This document shows positions 1-6,855 of a DNA stretch of 41,135 nt, in pieces (position 1 is the stretch's first letter; the number at the start of each line of letters is the position of its first letter). The position numbers and the translations under genes are program-made. Below the pieces are notes generated by a model, which made no database searches, was not told the origin of the DNA, and saw nothing but the letters and a program-made list of their open reading frames with translations. The DNA comes from DATNBT01 sp964579765 (GTDB lineage: Bacteria; Acidobacteriota; Vicinamibacteria; Vicinamibacterales; CAVVIG01), in assembly GCA_964579765.1 (NCBI GenBank), contig CAZOIK010000469.1, positions 1-41,135 of the forward strand, read 5' to 3'.

Positions 1-318
1 GGTGTCGCCCTCGTCGGGCTCGGCGCGCACGAGTGCAGGATCGACGTCGAGCGCCATGCGCTGGACGATCGCCGCGACTCCCTCGACGGCGCGCGACGGC
101 TCGCCCGTCTCCATCGCGCTCCAGACGCCGCAGACCGACGCCGACGGCTCGGCGACGTCCACGAGCGCGCAGCAATCGAGATCGAGCGCGTCGCCGATCT
201 CTCTCAACATCGTGTTCAAGAACATCCGCGTCGCGTCGTCGCTGTTTGCGCCCGACGACGCGAAGTCGCGGACGGCGCGATTGATCTGCCTGCGCCAGGC
301 GTCAGGAGATGGGTGCAT
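1..318 (-). CDS. GAF-like sensor protein, N-terminal 106 residues (runs off left edge)
   Basis: An open frame on the minus strand starts at an ATG (316-318) and stays open to position 1, so the C-terminal part is missing. A purine-rich GAGG lies about 8 nt upstream and supports the start. The visible part begins with a helical stretch and then has IGDALDLDCCALVDV followed by VCGVWSA. This resembles the start of a GAF sensor domain like those in front of histidine kinase modules. It lies 168 bp downstream of a NarL-type response regulator on the same strand, which would suit a kinase/regulator pair. That it is a kinase is inference, because no catalytic domain is visible. Residue use is normal for a real protein and unlike the Arg-rich antisense frames here. 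Confidence 0.6.
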   Translation of the reverse strand, partial: MHPSPDAWRRQINRAVRDFASSGANSDDATRMFLNTMLREIGDALDLDCCALVDVAEPSASVCGVWSAMETGEPSRAVEGVAAIVQRMALDVDPALVRAEPDEGDT

Positions 319-486
319 TGTCGCCCTCGAAGAAGAAACCGTATGCGTCTCAGCGTGGTGCACGAGCAGAATAGTCGAGCGCACGGGCGAAAACCATCTC
401 GCGAAACTACCAGAACGACGAACATTGAATGTCAGCAGACCGACTGCGCGAATTGCCAGCGATCGGATTGGAATGATCCAGGCGCG

Positions 487-1119
487 TTACACGATGTGCT
501 GGACGACGGCGAAGCGGACGAGCTCTGCGCTGCTCTTGATGTTGAGCATCTGCATGATGCGGTACTTGTGAAACGCGACCGTGCGCACCGTGAGGTTGAG
601 CGCAGTCGCGACTTCCTTCATCGACTTCCCTTCGGCGAGCAAGCGCAGCACTTCGCGCTGACGGTCGGTCAGACGGTCCGCGTCGTCCTGACGCACTGTC
701 TTCGTCAGCGACTGGATCATCCCGCCGGCGATGAGCGGCGTGACGTACGACTTCCGTTCGCTGACGACGCGCACCGCGTCGAGCAGCTCCGTCACCGCGC
801 AGCTCTTGAGGATGTACGCCGACGCGCCGCGGCGGAATGCTTCCGCCGCGAGATGCGGATCGTCCCACATCGTCACGACGACGATTCGGATATCTGGATC
901 GATCTGGCGGATTTCACGGATCGCGTCTACGCCGTGGTGCGGCGGCAGCGAGAGGTCCTGCACGACGATGTCGGGACGCAGCCGGCCGACCTGATCGATC
1001 AGTGCCTCGCTGTCGTACGCGATGGCGACGATCTCGTACTCGGGCGCGAGCAGCCGCTCGAGCCCTGCGGCGAACAGCTGATGATCGTCCGCGATGATGA
1101 CTCGAGGCTTCTCTGCCAT
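487..1119 (-). CDS. NarL/FixJ-family response regulator (REC + LuxR HTH)
   Basis: A 210-aa protein of typical length for the family. The N-terminal receiver domain (about 1-120) has the acidic pair D11/D12, the phospho-acceptor D55 in IVVQDLSLP, a Thr in VVVTMWDD and the conserved Lys in YILKS. A LuxR-type helix-turn-helix follows at about 148-205, starting LTDRQREVLRLLAEGKS. In the recognition helix the usual TVxxH pattern reads TVAFH. It should act as a phosphorylation-dependent DNA-binding regulator. The likely partner is a sensor outside the window or the GAF protein just downstream. A second regulator of the same family lies upstream on the same strand, 149 bp away. An 8-bp inverted repeat at 1175-1211, 55 nt before the start codon, is a candidate operator. 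The target genes are unknown. Confidence 0.9.
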   Translation of the reverse strand: MAEKPRVIIADDHQLFAAGLERLLAPEYEIVAIAYDSEALIDQVGRLRPDIVVQDLSLPPHHGVDAIREIRQIDPDIRIVVVTMWDDPHLAAEAFRRGASAYILKSCAVTELLDAVRVVSERKSYVTPLIAGGMIQSLTKTVRQDDADRLTDRQREVLRLLAEGKSMKEVATALNLTVRTVAFHKYRIMQMLNIKSSAELVRFAVVQHIV

Positions 1120-1174
1120 TGCGAAAGTGTGCTGGCGGCCAGTGCCACTGAGCAGGCACTCCTCACCGTAGTCG

Positions 1175-1211
1175 GTATTGAATACGCCCCGGATGCGTGG
1201 TCGTTCAATAC
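1175..1211. promoter_or_regulatory. Inverted repeat in front of the response regulator
   Basis: GTATTGAA (1175-1182) and TTCAATAC (1204-1211) are perfect 8-bp inverted arms separated by 21 bp. They lie between the two response regulator genes, upstream of the one that starts at 1119. The AT-rich arms stand out against GC-rich surroundings. The arrangement would suit binding of a dimeric regulator, possibly one of the two flanking LuxR-type proteins. That role is inference. Confidence 0.35.
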
Positions 1212-1268
1212 AGCAGAATACTGATGATAGATGGGAAATGAGACGTGGGACAACCGACTCGGTGACAC

Positions 1269-1919
1269 TCAGGGGACGATCAACCGATTCCGGAGCGCAT
1301 ACCGGACAAGCTCGTTCATCGAGTGCAATCCGAGCTTGTTCAAGATCCGTGCACGGTGTGTCTCAACTGTGTTCACACTGATGTTCAACGCGGCTCCGAC
1401 TTCCTTGTTCGACTTGCCTTCCGCAAGCAGCCGCAGCACCTCGGTCTCTCGCCGCGTCAGTCGCCGCCGCGCCGGCGGCGGCGGCGGCGCTGCTGGAATT
1501 CCGGCATCGGCATCGGCGGCCACTGCCCGCATGCGCGGCTGGAAATACGGGCGGCCGCTCCGCACCGCGGCAATCGCGTCGGCCAGGACGAGCCCCGCGT
1601 CGATCTTCACCAGATAGCCGTGCGCGCCGGCGTCGCGAAATTGCCGCGCGAGGTCGTCGGACTCGTACATCGACAGAATAAGGATCTTCGCGTCGGGCAG
1701 CAGGCGGCGCAGCGCCCGCGTGAGATCGAGCCCGCTCGGCCCCGCCAGGGCGGTGTCGAGCAGGAGCACGTCGGGCGCGAACGCCACGGCCTTTTCGAGC
1801 GTGTCACCGACGTTGACGGCCTCATCGCAGGCGGCAGGTGCCGGAATTGCGGTGCGAAGCGTACGTCGGATCCAGGCGTGCCGGTCCGCAATGAGAATGC
1901 GTGGTATGTCGCTGCCCAT
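1269..1919 (-). CDS. LuxR-type response regulator with altered acidic pocket
   Basis: A 216-aa protein from the ATG at 1919. An in-frame start 63 nt upstream is possible, but those extra residues do not look like part of a receiver domain. REC domain (about 7-125): ILIADRHAW, phospho-acceptor D55 in LLLDTALAG, and Lys in YLVKID. The metal-binding pair that is usually Asp-Asp reads D12-R13, so one acidic residue is lost and phosphorylation or Mg2+ binding may be altered. An Ala/Pro-rich linker, including a run of Pro, leads to a LuxR HTH with RRLTRRETEVLRLLAEGKSN and the standard TVETH recognition helix. It is a paralogue of the regulator at 487-1119 and may be co-transcribed with it. Its target is unknown. 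The neighbouring biosynthetic cluster is one possibility by position only. Confidence 0.85.
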   Translation of the reverse strand: MGSDIPRILIADRHAWIRRTLRTAIPAPAACDEAVNVGDTLEKAVAFAPDVLLLDTALAGPSGLDLTRALRRLLPDAKILILSMYESDDLARQFRDAGAHGYLVKIDAGLVLADAIAAVRSGRPYFQPRMRAVAADADAGIPAAPPPPPARRRLTRRETEVLRLLAEGKSNKEVGAALNISVNTVETHRARILNKLGLHSMNELVRYALRNRLIVP

Positions 1920-2135
1920 GGGCAGGCTGTCTGACAGCCAGCGTCTGTGATCCCCGGACCACATGGCAGGGGGGCGTGCCACGCTGGCGCGTTAGGTCGT
2001 CGATTATTTCACGCAATTGAACGGTTTGGCACTCGAACGCACCGAAGAATCCGCCGGCCACCAGGCTTTTCCTGAGGAATTTGGCGCAAACGGCCGCGAA
2101 ATGGGTTGTCAGTATGCTAGACAGGACCCTACTCG

Positions 2136-3308
2136 ATGCCTTCGACGGACCTTCGCACCTACATCACCCTGCCTGACGATCTCGCCCCCCCGGCCGCCGG
2201 CCTCCCCGTCGCTCCACCGTCATGCGTACTGCTGACGGGGGCCACGGGCTACCTCGGCGCCTACCTGCTGCGCGCGCTCCTCGATCGCTCGGAGGCGACC
2301 ATCGTGTGCCTGGTGCGGACGAACGACGCCCACGCCGGGCTCGCCCGCATCCAGGCCAACCTCGCGCGCTACGACCTGGGCGCTGACGTGTCGCGTATCG
2401 ACGTGCGTCCCGGCGCCGTCGAGGAGCCGCGGCTCGGTCTGGACGGGCCGACGTGGCAGGCGCTGGCGCGCGACGTAGACGTCATCGTCCATGCGGCGGC
2501 GAACGTGAACTTCATGCCGACGCTCGATCGGCTCAGGCCCGTCAACGTCGGCGGCGTCGTGAACCTGCTGCGGCTCGCCGCACACACCCGGCCCAAGACG
2601 TTGCACCTCGCGTCGTCTTACTCCGTGTTCAACGAAGCCTCCTACGCCGGCGTCCCGCGCGTGACGGAGGATCCGTTGATCGGCCATGGCGCTGGCTTTC
2701 GCGTCGGCTATCCGATGTCGAAGTGGATCGCCGAGCGCGTGACCGACCACGCGCGCGAGCGCGGCTGGAGCGTCGCCACGCATCGCCTCGGGCTGCTGTG
2801 GGGTGACGCGCGCAGCGGCCGCAGCAAAGCCGACGATCTGCTCACGCTGATCGTGAGGGCGTGTCTCGTCCTCGGCCGCGCGCAGGACGTGGACTTCCTG
2901 ATGCACGTGACGCCGGTCGATTTCGCCGCGGCCGCGGTGGCCGAGGTCGCGTTGGCGCCCGCGGAGGCCAACGGCCACTATCACGCCGTCACCGAGACGC
3001 CGATTGCGTGGCGTGATTTCGTCCGCGCCGTGCGCGAGCAGGGTCACACCCTCGACCTCGTCTCGACGACGGCATGGCACGACGCGCTGCGCGCGGCGCT
3101 GCCAGCTCATCGCGAGTTCACGACGCTGGCGGTGATGGGCGCTCAGGACCCGACGCGCGGCTTCAGCGACGCCAACATCTTCTCGATGCAATTCGACGCA
3201 TCGCGTCTGCGCGCCGCGCTGGCAGGGACCGACGTCGTCTGCCCGCCGCTCGATCGGCGGCTGATCGGGACCTACCTCAACGCGATCGCCCGGGATACGC
3301 CGGCCTGA
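2136..3308 (+). CDS. Stand-alone thioester reductase-like protein (NAD-binding_4 / extended SDR)
   Basis: A 390-aa protein with a Rossmann NAD(P)-binding motif TGATGYLG at 34-41. It also has an Arg-containing segment after strand 2 (CLVRTNDA) and the SDR catalytic YPMSK (Y192, K196) with Ser-160/161 nearby. This is the architecture of the R domains that end carboxylic acid reductases and some NRPS/PKS enzymes, where they reduce a carrier-bound acyl thioester with NADPH to an aldehyde or alcohol. Here it is a separate protein with no adenylation or carrier domain. A fatty-acyl-AMP ligase and an ACP are encoded in the convergent operon at 6574-8591, so the likely substrate is an acyl-ACP. The gene leads a two-gene operon, with a GT1 glycosyltransferase 6 nt downstream. 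A TATGCT at 2113-2118 could be a -10 element, but no -35 is clear. An epimerase-like SDR function is an alternative. Confidence 0.8.
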   Translation: MPSTDLRTYITLPDDLAPPAAGLPVAPPSCVLLTGATGYLGAYLLRALLDRSEATIVCLVRTNDAHAGLARIQANLARYDLGADVSRIDVRPGAVEEPRLGLDGPTWQALARDVDVIVHAAANVNFMPTLDRLRPVNVGGVVNLLRLAAHTRPKTLHLASSYSVFNEASYAGVPRVTEDPLIGHGAGFRVGYPMSKWIAERVTDHARERGWSVATHRLGLLWGDARSGRSKADDLLTLIVRACLVLGRAQDVDFLMHVTPVDFAAAAVAEVALAPAEANGHYHAVTETPIAWRDFVRAVREQGHTLDLVSTTAWHDALRAALPAHREFTTLAVMGAQDPTRGFSDANIFSMQFDASRLRAALAGTDVVCPPLDRRLIGTYLNAIARDTPA

Positions 3309-3314
3309 CGATCC

Positions 3315-4619
3315 ATGTACGTCCTGTTCACGTCTGTCCCGCTCGTTGGCCACGCCAATCCTCTGCTCAGGCAGGCTGAAGAGCTCCAGCGACGCGGCCA
3401 CCGGGTCGCGTTTGCGGGCGCGCGCGACTTCGAGCGTCACGTCACGACCGACGCGCCGACCGTCTCCTTTCTCGATCTCGGGCCGCTGGGGCCGATTGCC
3501 GACGCCCTTCACCGCGCACAGGTCGAGGCCTCGCGCGACCCGATGTTCCTGCGCAACAGCATTCGCATCCTCGATGCGCTCTGGCCCACCTGGCTGTCGA
3601 TGTATGACGGCGTAAGCGCTGCGATCGCGGCGGACCGGCCCGACGTCGCCGTCGTCGATCTGTTTTCTACCGGAGGCCTCACCGCCGCAGACACCGCGGG
3701 CGTGCCGTGCGTCGTCAACAACCCGGTTCTGCTGGCCGCGTTGTCGGTGAAGCTGCTGCCGCCTGCGGATCATCTGCCGTTTCCGTTCTCGGGACGCGCA
3801 CGACATCAAGTACGGGCCTGGAATCGAATGACGGCCCCGCTCGTGCGGCACGCGGTTGCGATTGGCGCCTCGATCCTCGCAGGGCGACGGCTCAATCGAC
3901 TGCGCGCGAGCCGCAATCTGCCTCCGATCGACGTGCACGAGCTGCACCGCCATCGGCAGGTGCTGGTCGATGGCGCGTTCGGCGTCGAATACGAACGGCC
4001 GCTGCCTCCCAACGTCGCGATGGTGGGCAGCATGGTGAGCCCGCGGACGCCGCCGCTGCCGCCCGATCTGGACGCGTGGCTCAGTACGGGGCCACCGGTT
4101 GTGTTCGTGAGTCTCGGTTCGCTGGCCGTCGCACCGGCGCGCCAGCTCGCGCGCATGGCGGCCGCGTTCACGAACGACGCGTTTCGCACGCTGTGGTCGC
4201 TCAAGCCGGACCAGGCAGCGCTGCTCCCGGCGTCGGCGACGTCAAGCCTTCGGATGCTCGATTGGGCGCCGCAGGCGGCGGTGCTCGCGCACCCGAACGT
4301 GAAGGCCTTCGTATCGCACTGCGGGGCCAACAGCGTGTATGAGTCGGTCCATGCCGGCACGCCGATCGTGGGCATTCCGATGTTCGGGGATCAACAGGAC
4401 ATGGCGCTTCGCGTGGCAGACGCGGGCATTGGCGTGTGGCTCGACAAACGGACGTTCACCGCCGAGGAGTTACGCGCGGCGATCCTGCGCGTCCTCCACG
4501 ACGAAGCGTTTGGCGATGCGATGGCGAGCGTGCAGCGAGCTGTTGCGGCGGCAGGCGGCGTGCGCCGTGCGGCGGACCTGATCGAGGCCCAGGCGCGAAC
4601 GCCGCAGCTCACCGTGTAG
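3315..4619 (+). CDS. GT1-family glycosyltransferase (UGT/MGT-like)
   Basis: A 434-aa GT-B-fold protein. The N-terminus (VLFTSVPLVGHANPLL, about 3-18) is the acceptor-side start typical of macrolide- and lipid-type GT1 enzymes, including the His that serves as base. The C-terminal nucleotide-sugar domain has VFVSLGSLAV, then LDWAPQAAVLAHPNVKAFVS followed by HCGANSVYESVHAGTPIVGI, and FGDQQD. Together these form the UGT/PSPG-like donor-binding motif. It probably moves a sugar from an NDP-sugar to a hydroxyl on a small hydrophobic acceptor; the sugar and acceptor cannot be read from sequence. It sits 6 nt after the thioester reductase gene. Its 3' end overlaps the convergent acyltransferase gene by 11 bp, so the two operons meet tail to tail. 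Confidence 0.88.
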   Translation: MYVLFTSVPLVGHANPLLRQAEELQRRGHRVAFAGARDFERHVTTDAPTVSFLDLGPLGPIADALHRAQVEASRDPMFLRNSIRILDALWPTWLSMYDGVSAAIAADRPDVAVVDLFSTGGLTAADTAGVPCVVNNPVLLAALSVKLLPPADHLPFPFSGRARHQVRAWNRMTAPLVRHAVAIGASILAGRRLNRLRASRNLPPIDVHELHRHRQVLVDGAFGVEYERPLPPNVAMVGSMVSPRTPPLPPDLDAWLSTGPPVVFVSLGSLAVAPARQLARMAAAFTNDAFRTLWSLKPDQAALLPASATSSLRMLDWAPQAAVLAHPNVKAFVSHCGANSVYESVHAGTPIVGIPMFGDQQDMALRVADAGIGVWLDKRTFTAEELRAAILRVLHDEAFGDAMASVQRAVAAAGGVRRAADLIEAQARTPQLTV

Positions 4620-5451
4620 CGGCGGCGCGGGCCGCCGACCAGTTCAGCCACTGCTCCGGATGACGACGAAGAAGCGATTCGATCAGCGTCGCGGTCGCCG
4701 CGACGGACGCGTCGGGAAGAAGCGGCTGCCATTCGAGCTCGAGCCGATCCTCGCTCCACGCGTGCGTCAACGGCAGCACGGGGATCTGCATCGCGGACAG
4801 CTTGCGAAGCAGCGCCGTCTTGAATCCGAGTGTTGGCGCCATGCAGGTCAGCGGGTGCGTGCCCGGCCCGGGCCGGTGGGGGCCGTCCACGAGGATGAGC
4901 AGGCGGCGGATCGATCCGCTGCGCAGCCCAGCGTGCAACTGACGCAGTCCCCGCGCGTCGGTCGAGATAACCTGCGCGACCTCCGACACCCACCGTCCGG
5001 AGTCCAGCTTCAAAAAGGCCATGTTCCGCCGCGCAACAAGGACGTGACCGGCGTCGCCGTGCACGTCGAACACGGCCTTCGCCAACATCGCGGCCACGAG
5101 CGGGAACGCCGCCATGTGAAACGCCGCGAAGACGAGCTGCCGGTGCGCCGCCACGGCGGCGACACCGCGGCGCACGAAGTCGAACGAGTGCGGAAGCCGT
5201 GCGTGAACGTCGGTGAAGTTGGCGGGATCCCTGCCGAGCACCGACGGCAGGAACATCTGCCAGAACGCCATGGACGGCTCCGCCGCCGCGGCCGCCGACG
5301 CCGTCATGTTCATGTACGCTGCCATCGTCCGGGCGTTCTCCGCAATCACTCGCGGCAGCGTGACGCCGACGTAGTCCGACTGCTGCTGCCGCGCGGCCGC
5401 AAACCACGACGCCACCGTGCGCGCTTCGACGTCTGCGTGAGCGTCCGTCAC
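4609..5451 (-). CDS. LpxL/HtrB-like lysophospholipid acyltransferase family protein
   Basis: 280 aa from a GTG at 5449-5451 that overlaps the upstream gene's TGA (GTGA, 4 nt). Residues further upstream in this frame are Arg-rich antisense-type sequence and are rejected. The protein resembles the lipid A lauroyl/myristoyl acyltransferase family: a His in FAAFHMAAFP at the place of the catalytic HX4(D/E), LILVDGPHRPG, and the family-type C-terminus ESLLRRHPEQWLNW. The acidic residue four after the His is not present (the position is Pro), so catalysis may be altered or another acid may serve. Expected role: transfer of an acyl chain, probably from an acyl-ACP, onto a glycosylated lipid intermediate at the inner membrane. 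It is the last gene of the operon that begins with the P450. Confidence 0.7.
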   Translation of the reverse strand: MTDAHADVEARTVASWFAAARQQQSDYVGVTLPRVIAENARTMAAYMNMTASAAAAAEPSMAFWQMFLPSVLGRDPANFTDVHARLPHSFDFVRRGVAAVAAHRQLVFAAFHMAAFPLVAAMLAKAVFDVHGDAGHVLVARRNMAFLKLDSGRWVSEVAQVISTDARGLRQLHAGLRSGSIRRLLILVDGPHRPGPGTHPLTCMAPTLGFKTALLRKLSAMQIPVLPLTHAWSEDRLELEWQPLLPDASVAATATLIESLLRRHPEQWLNWSAARAAATR

Positions 5452-6557
5452 GTCGTGCGCGTCCTCGCCGCGGGCAAGGCGAGCAACCGTTGAACAGCCG
5501 TGGCCAGCGGCATACTCTCGACGAAGCTGCGACCGATGGCGGCCGCGGCCCTCTCGAACTGCGGCCGCTCGGCGTCGATGCGCGCGAGCGCGGCCATAAA
5601 CGTCTCTGCGGTCATGGTCTTCTCGGTGAGCGTGATGGCCGCGCCGAGACCAGCCGCTCGCTGACCGACGACATACTGATCGACGTCTTGCGGGATGACG
5701 ATCAGCGGCACGCCCAGGGCGAGCGATTCGGTCACGGTCTGAAGCCCCCCGTGCGACACCACCAGCCGCGCATGTGCGAGCACAGCACGCTGATCGACGA
5801 ACGGATACACGCGCACGTGCGGCGCCCACTCGCCGGCTACGCGGGCGTCGCCGGCGCCGAGCGAGACGACGACCTGCCATCCGGCCGCCGACAGCTGTGT
5901 CGCAATCTGCCGGAGCAGCGTCAGGTTGTCGTTGTAGACGGTGCCGAGCGACACGTAGGCCAGCGGCCGCGATCCCTCCGGCTCCACGCGCACGCCGTCG
6001 CGCCGCCGGGCCTCGAGCAGCGGGCCGACGAACAGGTGCGTGTCGTCGAGGTAGGTTCCGGCGGGTTGGAACATCTGCGACGTGTACACGACCTTGAGGT
6101 CCCCCGCCGTCACGAGCACGTCGATGTCGGCCTCCGTCATCCACGTGGATCGGCCGATCAGCTGCAGCATCGCTCGTGTGAACACGAACGTCGTCACCGA
6201 CGAGGCCGACGCCGTCCCGCGCTCGCGCGCGACGACGCGGCCCCAGAACGCGGACGCGTCGAAGATCACGAGGTCGGCGGGCGGCTCGGAGGCCACGAGC
6301 GACGGCGCGATTTCGGCGCTGACGGAAACGACGTCGCGCAGGTGCGCGCGCAGGCCCTTGTCCTTGCCTCGCGCCAGCTGGTCGCAGATCGCCGGGTAGG
6401 TGACGACGCGGGCGCCCGTCGCCTCGGCCATCGCCCGGTAGCGTTCGGTGGTGTGAAACGTGACCTCGGTGCCGGCGCCGATCAGGGCCGAGACGACCGG
6501 TAGTGACGGCACGGTGTGGCTCCGGAGCGGAAAGCCGAACCAGGAAATCGCCGTCAC
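5448..6557 (-). CDS. GT1-family glycosyltransferase (MGT-like), second in cluster
   Basis: 369 aa, somewhat shorter than the other GT1 enzyme in the cluster. The N-terminus (ISWFGFPLRSHTVPSLPVVS) has the family acceptor-domain pattern with a His. The C-terminal donor-binding domain has LAYVSLGTVYND, RVYPFVDQRAVLAHARLVVS, then HGGLQTVTESLALGVPLIVI and the PQDVDQ that closes the motif. It should transfer a sugar to a small molecule or lipid. Two different GT1 enzymes in one cluster suggest two sugars, or sugars at two positions, on the product. It starts 16 nt after the ACP gene ends and overlaps the acyltransferase start by 4 nt, which places it in the P450-to-acyltransferase operon. Confidence 0.87.
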   Translation of the reverse strand: MTAISWFGFPLRSHTVPSLPVVSALIGAGTEVTFHTTERYRAMAEATGARVVTYPAICDQLARGKDKGLRAHLRDVVSVSAEIAPSLVASEPPADLVIFDASAFWGRVVARERGTASASSVTTFVFTRAMLQLIGRSTWMTEADIDVLVTAGDLKVVYTSQMFQPAGTYLDDTHLFVGPLLEARRRDGVRVEPEGSRPLAYVSLGTVYNDNLTLLRQIATQLSAAGWQVVVSLGAGDARVAGEWAPHVRVYPFVDQRAVLAHARLVVSHGGLQTVTESLALGVPLIVIPQDVDQYVVGQRAAGLGAAITLTEKTMTAETFMAALARIDAERPQFERAAAAIGRSFVESMPLATAVQRLLALPAARTRTT

Positions 6558-6573
6558 GGCCGACGCCCGCGCG

Positions 6574-6855
6574 CTAGGCGGTGACCGCCGCGATGTGCTC
6601 GGCGAGCTCGCGCACGGTGGGGTTGGTGATGAACACGTTGACGTCGAGCTCCACGCCGGCGAGTTGATCCAGCGCGAATTTCAGTTCCACCAGTTGAATC
6701 GAGTCGATGGCGAGATCCGACAGGCGTGTGTTCCCGTCGAACCACACGGGCTGCCCCGGTCTGGTCCCCAGGATCCAGGTGATCATCAGCGTCTCGGCAA
6801 TCTGCACGCGTTCGTTCGCGCCTGCGGCGCGGAAGTCGTCAGCGGTAGCGGTCAT
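6574..6855 (-). CDS. Acyl carrier protein
   Basis: 93 aa, small and acidic, with the phosphopantetheine attachment motif LAIDSIQLVELKF. The carrier Ser is S52. A helical C-terminus with VRELAEHI matches helix 4 of carrier proteins. The start ATG (6853-6855) overlaps the stop of the upstream fatty-acyl-AMP ligase (ATGA), so the two are translationally coupled. This pairing is typical of fatty-acyl-AMP ligases, which adenylate a fatty acid and load it onto a partner ACP. The loaded acyl group would then be available to the thioester reductase and possibly the LpxL-like acyltransferase. No phosphopantetheinyl transferase is in the window, so activation must come from elsewhere. Confidence 0.9.
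   Translation of the reverse strand: MTATADDFRAAGANERVQIAETLMITWILGTRPGQPVWFDGNTRLSDLAIDSIQLVELKFALDQLAGVELDVNVFITNPTVRELAEHIAAVTA

Noticed and set aside
2..571. Long + strand open frame at the left edge
   Set aside because: Ser/Arg/Ala-rich with no domain. It covers the GAF-like gene and the 3' end of the response regulator on the other strand, which have normal protein sequence.
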